Below are positions 18,623-26,211 of a DNA stretch of 64,000 nt, piece after piece. Position 1 is the stretch's first letter; every line of letters begins with the position of its first letter. Location: NCBI RefSeq assembly GCF_037201975.1, contig NZ_CP147520.1, forward strand, positions 7,750,001 through 7,814,000, written 5' to 3'. The notes beneath the pieces are model-generated. The model ran no database searches, had not been told where the DNA came from, and saw only the letters and a list, made by a program, of their open reading frames with translations. Both the position numbers and the translations under genes were made by a program. The stretch is from Streptomyces sp. TG1A-60. GTDB lineage: Bacteria > Actinomycetota > Actinomycetes > Streptomycetales > Streptomycetaceae.

Positions 18623-20467
18623 TCACTTGCTCTCTTCGGTGCTGTCGTGCGGCCCGGCTCCGGGGCGGTCGTCGCGATGCCGGCTGCCGGGCAGCACCTC
18701 CTGGGCCTTGGCCTTCACTCCCTGCTTGATCATGGAACCGCGGTCGCTGTCACCACGCAGGATCGCGGCGGCCGTGGCCTCCATCTGGTCCAGTTCGGCG
18801 TGCGGCGGGATCGGCGGCACGGCCGGGTCGGTGCGGAAGTCGATGACGAAGGGCCGGTCCGCGGCGAGAGCCCGGTCCCAGGCGGCCTCGACCTGCTCGG
18901 GCTTCTCCACCCGTACCCCGTCCAGCCCGATGCGCTGGGCGATCTCGGCGTAGGGCAGGTCCGGGATGGCCTGCGACTCCTCGAACTGCGGGGCGCCGGA
19001 CATGGCCCGCATCTCCCAGGTGACCTGGTTGAGATCGTGGTTGTTCAGCACGGCCACGATCAGCCGCGGATCGGACCACCCCCGGTAGTACTTGGCTGCC
19101 GTCACCAGTTCCATCATCCCGTTCATCTGCATGGCACCGTCACCGACCAGGGCGATGGCCGGACGGTCGGGATGGGCGAACTTCGCGCCGATGGCGTACG
19201 GCACGCCCGGCCCCATGGTCGCCAGGGTGCCGGACAGCGAACCGCGCATCCGGCCCCGCAACCGCAGGTGACGGGCGTACCAGTTGGCGGAGGAACCGGA
19301 GTCCGCTGCGATGATGGCGTCGTCCGGCAGCTTGCCGTCGAGGGCGTGCACCACGTACTCGGGGTTGATCGGGTCGGCGTCCACGGCGGCCCGGCGCTGC
19401 ATGACCTCCCACCATCGGGAGACGTTTTCCTCGACCTTCTCCCGCCATGCGCGGTTCTCCTTGCGGCGCAGGTGCGGCAACAGGCGTTGCAGCGTCTCGC
19501 GGGAATCGCCGACGAGGTTGACCTCGAACGGGTAGCGCAGGCCGATCATGTGCGGGTCGATGTCGATCTGCACCGCCCGCGCCTGGTCCAGTTCCGGCAT
19601 GAACTGGGTGTACGGGAAGCTGGACCCGATCATCAGCAGGGTGTCGCAGTCCCGCATCAGCTCGTAGGACGGACGGGTGCCCAGCAGCCCGATGGCGCCG
19701 GTCACATACGGCAGGTCGTCCGGCAGTGCGTCCTTGCCCAGCAGCGCCTTGGCCACCCCGGCACCGAGCATGTCCGCCAGCTGTTCCACTTCGGCGCGCG
19801 CCCCGCGGGCGCCCTGCCCGATGAGGACGGCGACCTTCTCACCGGCGTTCAGCACCTCCGCCGCGCGCTGGACGTCCTCGTCGGCAGGCACCGGGGCGTA
19901 CTGCCCCAGCCCCAGGCTGGACGGCACCATCTTGAACGCGTGCGTCGGCGGGCTGTAGTCCAGCTCCTGCACATCGGCGGGCAGGATGATCGCCGTGACG
20001 GTGCGCTTGGCGTACGCGGTACGCATCGCCCGGTCGATCAGGTTGGGCAGCTGCTCCGGGACCGTCGCCGTCTCGCAGAAGTCGGAGGCGACGTCCTTGT
20101 ACAGGCTCGTCAGATCCACTTCCTGCTGGTAGGAGCCGCCCATGGCGCTGCGGTTGGTCTGCCCCACCAGCGCCACGACGGGCACGTGATCGAGCTTGGC
20201 GTCGTAGAGCCCGTTCAGCAGATGGATGGCCCCCGGACCGGACGTGGCCGCGCACACGCCCACCTTGCCGGAGAACTTGGCGTATCCGACCGCCTGGAAG
20301 GCGGACATCTCCTCGTGCCGGGACTGGACGAACCTGGGCTTGTTGTCAGCGCGGCCCCACGCCGCCAACAGGCCGTTGATGCCATCGCCCGCATAGGCGA
20401 AGACATGGTCGACGTCCCAGTCGCGCAGTCGCTGGAGGATGTAGTCGGACACTTTCTGGCTGGCCAT
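18623..20467 (-). CDS. Thiamine-pyrophosphate enzyme, PoxB-like pyruvate dehydrogenase/oxidase
   Basis: A 614-residue TPP enzyme of the acetolactate synthase/pyruvate oxidase superfamily. The N-terminal Pyr domain has the catalytic Glu (QSRHEEMSAFQAVGYAKFSG), the central FAD/NAD-like domain spans about 185-345, and the C-terminal PP domain has the TPP/Mg motif GDGAMQMNGMMELV ending in NNHD. ATG 20467 is preceded by GGAG and starts at the domain boundary (MASQKVSDYILQRL). It probably decarboxylates pyruvate to acetate or a related 2-oxo acid, but substrate is not resolved by sequence. The tail (EESK) extends beyond the family core by ~40 residues. Confidence 0.9.
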   Translation of the reverse strand: MASQKVSDYILQRLRDWDVDHVFAYAGDGINGLLAAWGRADNKPRFVQSRHEEMSAFQAVGYAKFSGKVGVCAATSGPGAIHLLNGLYDAKLDHVPVVALVGQTNRSAMGGSYQQEVDLTSLYKDVASDFCETATVPEQLPNLIDRAMRTAYAKRTVTAIILPADVQELDYSPPTHAFKMVPSSLGLGQYAPVPADEDVQRAAEVLNAGEKVAVLIGQGARGARAEVEQLADMLGAGVAKALLGKDALPDDLPYVTGAIGLLGTRPSYELMRDCDTLLMIGSSFPYTQFMPELDQARAVQIDIDPHMIGLRYPFEVNLVGDSRETLQRLLPHLRRKENRAWREKVEENVSRWWEVMQRRAAVDADPINPEYVVHALDGKLPDDAIIAADSGSSANWYARHLRLRGRMRGSLSGTLATMGPGVPYAIGAKFAHPDRPAIALVGDGAMQMNGMMELVTAAKYYRGWSDPRLIVAVLNNHDLNQVTWEMRAMSGAPQFEESQAIPDLPYAEIAQRIGLDGVRVEKPEQVEAAWDRALAADRPFVIDFRTDPAVPPIPPHAELDQMEATAAAILRGDSDRGSMIKQGVKAKAQEVLPGSRHRDDRPGAGPHDSTEESK

Positions 20468-20760
20468 GGAGGCTCCGTTTCTGGTGCTGCGTATCTTGCG
20501 ACTTTCTCCGGTGCTCCCTGGGCAGGGGAGGGCGGCACGACACTCCATGGGTAACCGGGTCGGTCCGGCGGAAACGTCGTGCTCCTGACGCCGCCGGGGC
20601 GACGGAGTCCTGCTCGACGAGGCGGCGCCGGGCCCGCTGGCGCCTCGTCCGGCGCACCCATCCAGCGCACCTCAGAGCCTCGTCCGCCGGGACGGAAGAG
20701 CGTGCGCATGCTCATGGCACCGGGAAACGTCGCGCTGACCGGGGGCGCCGTTGCGGCACC

Positions 20761-21303
20761 TCACTCATCCGGCGAGGGGGATGTCAGTCCGGGTGCGTCG
20801 GTGGCGTCGTCGTCGACGTAGGTGGGGATCTGGGAATGCACCTGCAGCGCGATCTCGCCGGCCCGTTCGAAACGCAGAGTGACCCACACGAAGTCACCGC
20901 CCCGGATCTGCCGGCGCAGATCCCTGAGCAGCAGGTGAACGTGGCCCTTCTCCAGCTCGACGAGTTCCCCGACAGGGACATCGACGGGGCCTCGCACCGT
21001 GCCGTCCGCGCTCACGACGTCCACGGACCGTGCGACGGTCGTCTCCGCGCCCAGCAGTCTGTCCGCGCGTTGCCCCTGGTTGAACAACCAGAGGTAGAGG
21101 GGGGCGTCGTTGCCCGGCTCCCAGGGGCCGTCGGGGGGCTCGGCGATGTGCGCGTAGCGCATCAGGACCGGCCCCACACGGGCGTTGGCACCCGGAGGGT
21201 TGTACTCGCCGTCGGTGCTACCGCATCCAGTCACCCCCCATGTCACGGCGAGACAGCCCGCCGCGACGTGGGTGACGGCTCTCCGCCACGGCCCTGCCCT
21301 CAT
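20761..21303 (-). CDS. Lipoprotein resembling PCuAC copper chaperones
   Basis: A 180-residue exported lipoprotein with signal peptide and lipobox (LAVTWGVTGCG). The mature region has the PCuAC-like beta layout (PLYLWLFNQGQRADRLLGAET, VPVGELVELEKGHVHLLL, VWVTLRFERAGEIALQVH). The canonical Cu ligands (His-Met pairs) are not all present: HVHLLL replaces the usual HLMLMGL, so metal binding is doubtful. ATG 21303 is used; GTG 21309 is possible and GAGG lies 4-10 bases upstream of the two. Confidence 0.72.
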   Translation of the reverse strand: MRAGPWRRAVTHVAAGCLAVTWGVTGCGSTDGEYNPPGANARVGPVLMRYAHIAEPPDGPWEPGNDAPLYLWLFNQGQRADRLLGAETTVARSVDVVSADGTVRGPVDVPVGELVELEKGHVHLLLRDLRRQIRGGDFVWVTLRFERAGEIALQVHSQIPTYVDDDATDAPGLTSPSPDE

Positions 21304-21309
21304 GACCAC

Positions 21310-21744
21310 GCCACCTCACCCTCGGTTCCCGGCAGCGCGTGGACCGGCCGCCCGCTGCCACACCTACCCTGTCGGCCGTTGCCTCGCCTCCTCTCAGCGG
21401 CCAGATGGAGGACTGGAGTGGATCTGGAGCGGTGACAGGTCAGCGGTGACAGGTCATGCAAGGCGCGGGAACCGGCAGAGCGCCCCGGACGCCTTCCGGC
21501 TGCCTGCGGACGGCCGCCTCCGGCAACACCGGCACGCGTGTCGTAGGGAGCGTCCAGTCGACGCGCGGCCCAACCGGAATGCCTGGGCACCCTTTGCCGC
21601 GTACGGTGATCCGTTCCTCAAGGACGGCTTCGAAAGCCCTTCTCCTCTCGGTGAGAACCACTCCGCAGCGCGCGGGCGGTAGAGAAGGCCGGTCCGCCGA
21701 GCGGGCCGGTCGGCCCTGAGGCGCCATGGGCAGGAACCAGGTCG
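21310..21744. other. 435-bp intergenic stretch
   Basis: It lies between two co-directional lipoprotein genes. No convincing gene or RNA seen. Frames here are short and lack ribosome binding sites. Confidence 0.4.
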
Positions 21745-22296
21745 TCACGCGGCAGGGACACTGAGGACGCCGTCGTCGTAGTCGACGGTGATCGAACCGA
21801 AGTCGCTGAGCACATCGGAGCCGAGCAGGCCCTGGATGCCGCCGCCTCCCCTGGGCGGGCCGAGGTCGATGACCGTGACCTCGCCCGGGTCGATACGAAC
21901 GTCACCGACCGCCCACCGCTCCACCCGCGCGACCGGAACCTGCCCGGTGCCCAGGATCCCGCTCACCGAACGGCGCTCGCCGGTGCGCTCCAGACCGACC
22001 CGGTCGGCGACGTCCTCATCGACGACGCTGACGGAGGCACCGGTGTCCAGGGCGAACATGAAGGGCCCCTCCCCTTCCATGTTCACCGGGACGAACGCCA
22101 GCGTCTGGCCACCCTGCTCCACGACCCTGAGCGGTACTTCGCGTTCAGTTCCCGGGGAGGTCTGCGGCGAGTCCGGGTCGTCGCGGTCGTCGTAGAGGAC
22201 GCAGCCGGTGAGCAGCACCCCGGACAGGACCACCGCCCCGAACCGGCTCACCCACCGGTACCGGGCGGCGGGCACGATGCCGTCCCGCGAAGTCAT
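21745..22296 (-). CDS. Lipoprotein with retropepsin-like aspartic protease domain
   Basis: A 183-residue exported protein: signal peptide with lipobox (VVLSGVLLTGC), linker rich in Asp/Pro/Ser, then a clan AA aspartic protease half (about 52-183). The active-site motif FALDTGASVSVVD (DTG) is intact, followed by the hydrophobic-hydrophobic-Gly partner GLLGSDVLSDFG. Such single-domain proteases work as dimers. The substrate in the cell envelope is unknown. Confidence 0.85.
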   Translation of the reverse strand: MTSRDGIVPAARYRWVSRFGAVVLSGVLLTGCVLYDDRDDPDSPQTSPGTEREVPLRVVEQGGQTLAFVPVNMEGEGPFMFALDTGASVSVVDEDVADRVGLERTGERRSVSGILGTGQVPVARVERWAVGDVRIDPGEVTVIDLGPPRGGGGIQGLLGSDVLSDFGSITVDYDDGVLSVPAA

Positions 22297-22635
22297 GCGA
22301 CCGGGGTGCCCGTCTCAGCACCACTCAAACCCCCGCCCGCCCGGCAGCCTCCGGGTCCGGGCGCGACGTGGGTGGTCCGCCGGCTTCCTCATCTCCGTGC
22401 TCCCGTAAACGCGCGGCCCGGCCTGTGCCTCCCACGGCCTTGGTCGACCTCCGCTGGGGTCGTACCGGCCGCCGCTACGACCCGTGCCCAAGGCCCGGCC
22501 TCCGGTTTGTCGGCCAGGCGTCAGGGATGCACGCCTCCATTCCCGGAGGCTGCTTCGGGGCGAGGGGCCTGGGTACCCGGCGGCGAGAACGCCGATGTAC
22601 TCATGCGGGAGCCCCGGAAGGAAGAGGCAGGCGGT
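22297..22635. other. 339-bp divergent intergenic region
   Basis: It holds the promoters of the protease-like lipoprotein (left) and the FxLYD-like lipoprotein (right). No gene or strong repeat seen. Confidence 0.5.
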
Positions 22636-23088
22636 ATGTCCGGATCACCGAACATGTGGAGCCGTCGGGGCCGATCGGCGGGGGTGGTGGCCGCCGCCGT
22701 GTTGGTGGCGCTGATGACGGGGTGTTCGGAGGACGACACGCCGTCGGACGCCGCCTCCGCTGCCGCTTCGGCCGCCGAGGAGGTGCAGGAGGACCTCCGT
22801 GAGATCCGTGACGGGATCGTGGCCACCGGCGACGCCGCCATACGCGGGACCGACACCGACGACGAGGGGCACGCCGTCGCGGAGCTCGCCGTGACCAACA
22901 ACGGCGACGAGACGACCTCGTACGCGGTCCAGGTGAACTTCCACGACCCGGACGGTGATCTGGTCGACGTCGTCCTGGTGACCGTCTCCTCGGTGGCACC
23001 GGGCGAGACGGCTCAAGCGACGGCGCGCAGTCACCGCGAGCTGCCCGAGCGGACCACCGCCGAGGTGGCCACGGCCGTTCGCCACTGA
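22636..23088 (+). CDS. Small lipoprotein with an FxLYD-like beta domain
   Basis: A 150-residue exported lipoprotein: signal peptide and lipobox (LVALMTGCSED), an Ala/Glu helical linker (about 30-55), then a beta-sandwich domain with the pattern AVAELAVTNNGDETTSYAVQ, VNFHDPDGD and SVAPGETAQATA that is usual for FxLYD/DUF-type extracellular domains. ATG 22636 follows AGGCAGG. Function unknown. Confidence 0.8.
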   Translation: MSGSPNMWSRRGRSAGVVAAAVLVALMTGCSEDDTPSDAASAAASAAEEVQEDLREIRDGIVATGDAAIRGTDTDDEGHAVAELAVTNNGDETTSYAVQVNFHDPDGDLVDVVLVTVSSVAPGETAQATARSHRELPERTTAEVATAVRH

Positions 23089-23306
23089 TGCGGAGACCAC
23101 CGGAGCCGACGAGGAGCACGGTCGCCCCCGGGGCCCACGGGTTCGAAGGGAACGTGCTGGAGGGTTCGGCGGCCTAGGTGGCTTGCGGCCCACTGGTGAA
23201 CACGAGCGGTCGATGGCCCGGCATCGCGCCCGCTCGTCCTGGAGCCGCACGGGCGTCCAGGACGAAGCCATGCGGTCCTCAGGGGCGGGATGCGGTGGGC
23301 CCCCGC

Positions 23307-23573
23307 TTAGTCGAGGCCGTCGGAGTGTGTCTCGTGCGCGTGAAGGCGCTCGTGGCGGCGGCGCGCTACCGCGCTCATGACCGTGGAAAGGCCCAGGCAG
23401 AACAGAAGTGCAAGGGCGAGGCCAGAGCAGAAGATCGCCAGGGAGTTCATGGTGGCGATGTTCTGATCGAGTATCGACACGGTGTACTCGGGTCCGCCGG
23501 CCAGGTTGTCGGCGATCACCAGGCCGGTGAATGCCCCGGTGGCCGCGAGGAGGAGCAGTCCGAGAAACAGCAT
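23307..23573 (-). CDS. Small two-helix membrane protein
   Basis: An 88-residue protein: helix 1 at residues 1-24 (MLFLGLLLLAATGAFTGLVI), an extracytoplasmic loop with GGPEYTVSILDQNIATMN, helix 2 at about 46-68, then a His/Arg-rich tail. ATG 23573 is preceded by GGAG at a proper distance. The layout resembles the small hydrophobic proteins found in many Streptomyces stress regions. Function unknown. It is convergent with the FxLYD-like lipoprotein. Confidence 0.75.
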   Translation of the reverse strand: MLFLGLLLLAATGAFTGLVIADNLAGGPEYTVSILDQNIATMNSLAIFCSGLALALLFCLGLSTVMSAVARRRHERLHAHETHSDGLD

Positions 23574-24049
23574 CAGGGTTATCTCCTCGAATGCGTCGTT
23601 CTGCTGATACGGACCAGTATGGGCGACTATGAACCCGCGAGCATGTGGGAGCCAAGGCGGCGATGTCTCGCGGGGTCTGTGCCGGTCGGCGCCCGAGCGC
23701 CACGGGACCCGTCGGCGCGTGAAGTGGCGGCGGCTTGAGGGCACCACACACGTCGTCGTGCTCGCGCGGACGAGGAGCTCGGTCAGACGCCGACGGAGTT
23801 CGTCCCGGGCTCACGCGCGTCCACGGTGCGCAGACCACCGCCGTGGGGGCGTTCGCGGGAACGAGCGGCTGAGCGGTTGCAGCGCCTCCTCCGTGGTCCA
23901 TTCCTGGTCACGGACGGCCAGATCCCGGACGTGGTGGGCATCGACGATCCGCATCGGGTCACAACTCCCGGACGACGGGCAGGGGGGCGCACTGGGGGAG
24001 GAGCCCGTTGCTGCGCAGGGCGCGCCAGAGCCCGGCGGGTACGGGGTGG
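23574..24049. other. 476-bp stretch, possibly gene debris
   Basis: The minus strand near 23950 has an ATG preceded by GGGAG and reading MRIVDAHHVRDLAVRDQEWT for ~33 codons before it degrades. This may be the start of a lost gene, but no family is assignable. Nothing else is supported. Confidence 0.3.
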
Positions 24050-24490
24050 TGGATCATGCGGGCCGCGTCGTTGACTGCCGGCGAGTGGTATCTCGACAAC
24101 GGCACCCTGTATTACAAGCCGCGTTCGGGACAGGACATGACGACCGCGGACGTCGAGGTCCCGAAGCTGCAGTCACTCATCAGCGTCGGGGCACCTACTC
24201 CTCCCCCGCCAGCCACATCGCCTTCTCCGGGCTGCAGTTCTCGGGCACCAGCTGGCTCGGCCCCAACAGTCACGGCTACACCAACCAGCAGACCGGCGCG
24301 TACATCTCCGGCCCCTGGGAGCGCCCCTCGGACGCGCTGACCTCATGCCAGGCCGGCTGCCGGCTCTTCGATGCGACCCGCCCCCACTGGCACCAGATGC
24401 CCGCCGCCGTCCAGGTCTCGGCCGCCGACCGCATCACCTTCACCGGCAACCGGGGCCCCGGGTCCTTCGCACACATCCCACGAACCGCCG
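24050..24490 (+). pseudogene. Right-handed beta-helix protein, truncated and frameshifted
   Basis: Two in-order pieces in different frames: LTAGEWYLDNGTLYYKPRSG (about 24065-24190) and, after a frameshift near 24190, SPASHIAFSGLQFSGTSWL, ISGPWERPSDALTSC and AAVQVSAADRITFTGNR (to about 24460). This is the pattern of secreted actinobacterial parallel beta-helix proteins (pectate lyase-like fold). Both ends are missing. The 3' end abuts the 3' end of a Crp-like fragment on the other strand. Confidence 0.65.
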
Positions 24491-24494
24491 CCGG

Positions 24495-24789
24495 CGTCGA
24501 ACTCGTAGGCACGCACCGGCCCGGCGGCCTCGGCTCCCAGGTGCCAGTGATGGGGAGGGACCAGCGAGGACCAGCTCAGCAGTCTTCCGGCGCCAAGGGT
24601 CTCGATGACCGCCGCGCGACGGCCGGGCACATGAAGGTCGGGAGCGACCGCGCCCGTGCGGATGGTCCAGAAGTGGTCGGCCTTGCCGCCCTCGTCGAAG
24701 ATGCGCTCGCCCGTGGCGAACGACACCTCACGAGCGAGCGATATGAGCTGCTCGCGATGCTCCTCGGTCACGGCGCCGAGAACGCCCAT
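24495..24789 (-). pseudogene. Crp/Fnr-type cyclic-nucleotide-binding protein fragment
   Basis: About 98 residues from an ATG at 24789 match the N-terminal cNMP-binding domain (TEEHREQLISLAREVSFATG, ERIFDEGGKADHFWTIRTG, then VIETLGAGRLLSWSSLVPP). The family continues to ~160-220 residues with either a cap or an HTH; here the frame goes into unrelated sequence near 24495. It is a truncated gene, tail to tail with the beta-helix remnant. Confidence 0.65.
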
Positions 24790-25058
24790 CCTCACAACCA
24801 CAGTGGCCGTCCCTTCTCCGTGATCCCGAAGCGGAGCGGGCTTCTGTCCGGTCACCGGCGTCTCAGCACGCGGCCGATGCGCAGGCCATGGCTGCGGCGT
24901 GGTGGCCGCATGACTCCACGATCGCCGCAAACCGGCGGGGCGCAATCCGGCCCGAGGCCCGCCGAGCGTCCATCCGCGTGTCGCGGCGGGCCCGGCGTGG
25001 TGCGACGGTATTCACAGGAGGTTCTCGCGGCGGCCGGGCAGAGAGGCGTTTGGTGATC

Positions 25059-25390
25059 ATGGAGCTCCCGCTGGTGGTGGGTCTCGGCGGGTTGGATTCC
25101 AGCCTGCGGGCCGTGGACCGGGTGGCGGACGAGGCGACACGCGACGGGCTGCCGTCGCGGGTCGTCCACGCCTCCTTGCGGGAGGGGGAGAAGGGGGAGA
25201 AGGGGAGTCCGCCCTGCTCGACGAAGGACCGGCCCGCAAGGTACTTCTGCGCCGCTCGGCCGCCGCCGACCTCGTGACCGTCGGCGCACGGCGCAGGCAG
25301 GGCTGTTCCGGGCTCCAGCTCGGCCGAGTGGCCCACACTCTGTTGCACCACGCGCCCTGTTCAATGGCGATCGTCCCGCAGCGGGGGTGA
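25059..25390 (+). pseudogene. Universal stress protein, internally deleted and frameshifted
   Basis: The start matches a Streptomyces UspA (MELPLVVGLGGLDSSLRAVD, LPSRVVHASL), and a C-terminal piece in another frame matches the end of the family (AADLVTVGARRRQGCSG, LGRVAHTLLHHAPCSMAIVP, stop at 25390). The middle of what is usually a ~150- or ~290-residue protein is missing, replaced by a Gly/Glu-rich purine run near 25185-25208. Two frames are needed, so no functional Usp is made. Confidence 0.72.
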
Positions 25391-25452
25391 TCGACTGTCC
25401 GAACGGGCGTGGTCAACACCGACCTGTCGACTCGCTTGCACGGGGAGTGCTC

Positions 25453-26211
25453 ATGACTGTGCGGTCCCGCGACACGCTTGCGCCCGTGCTGCGGGACGTG
25501 CGGGCTGTCGTCTTCGACACCGACGGAGTGATCACCGACTCGGCGCGCGTGCACGCCGCCGCCTGGAAGACAGCCTTCGACGCCTTCCTGCGCGAACATC
25601 CGCCCGCAGACCCCGGGCGGCGCCGCCCGTTCGACACGCGGGACGACTACCTGCGGTACGTGGACGGCAGGTCCCGTCCGGACGGGGCCGCCGCCTTCCT
25701 CTCCTCGCGCGGCTTCGATCCGTCGGCCGAGACGGTGCGGGCCGTCGCCGCGGACAAGGAGCGGCTGTTCACCGAGCGGCTGCGCCAGCACGGTGTCGAT
25801 GCGTATCCGGGGACGGTACGGCTGGTGCACGTCCTGCGCCGGGCAGGAGTGCCCCTGGCCGCGGCCTCCGCGTCCCGTCACGCCGGTGAGCTCCTCACGC
25901 GGGCGGGGGTCCGGGTCCTCTTCCAGGTGCTCGTCGACGGTGGGGAGGCGGCCCGACTGGCGTTGCCGGGCAAGCCACGGCCCGACCTTTTCCTGGAAGC
26001 CGTCCGACGGCTCGGTGTCCGGGCCGAGGGCGCCGCCGTCGTCGAGGACGCGCTGGCGGGTGTCGAGGCGGGCCGCAGCGGAGGATTCGCCCTCGTCGTC
26101 GGAGTGGACCGCACCGGCGGTCCGGACACCGGGGACGCACTGCGTCGGCACGGCGCCGACATCGTCGTACGGGACCTCGGTGAACTGGTCGGGGGAGGAG
26201 CGCCGAAGTGA
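25453..26211 (+). CDS. HAD-family beta-phosphoglucomutase-like enzyme
   Basis: A 252-residue cytosolic phosphomutase/phosphatase. Motif I VVFDTDGVITDSARVHAAAW carries the nucleophile Asp and general-acid Asp; motif II is the Ser in AAASASRH, motif III the Lys in LPGKPRPDLF and motif IV the EDALAGVEAG acidic pair. These identify the beta-PGM subgroup, which turns beta-glucose 1-phosphate into glucose 6-phosphate. ATG 25453 follows GGGGAG. The stop overlaps the GTG of the GH65 gene by 4 bp, so the pair is translationally coupled and the two work in one path. Confidence 0.9.
   Translation: MTVRSRDTLAPVLRDVRAVVFDTDGVITDSARVHAAAWKTAFDAFLREHPPADPGRRRPFDTRDDYLRYVDGRSRPDGAAAFLSSRGFDPSAETVRAVAADKERLFTERLRQHGVDAYPGTVRLVHVLRRAGVPLAAASASRHAGELLTRAGVRVLFQVLVDGGEAARLALPGKPRPDLFLEAVRRLGVRAEGAAVVEDALAGVEAGRSGGFALVVGVDRTGGPDTGDALRRHGADIVVRDLGELVGGGAPK

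Noticed and set aside
25180..25210. Purine-rich GGGGGAGAAG run as a regulatory element
   Set aside because: It lies within a broken Usp gene and is more simply read as debris at the internal deletion.
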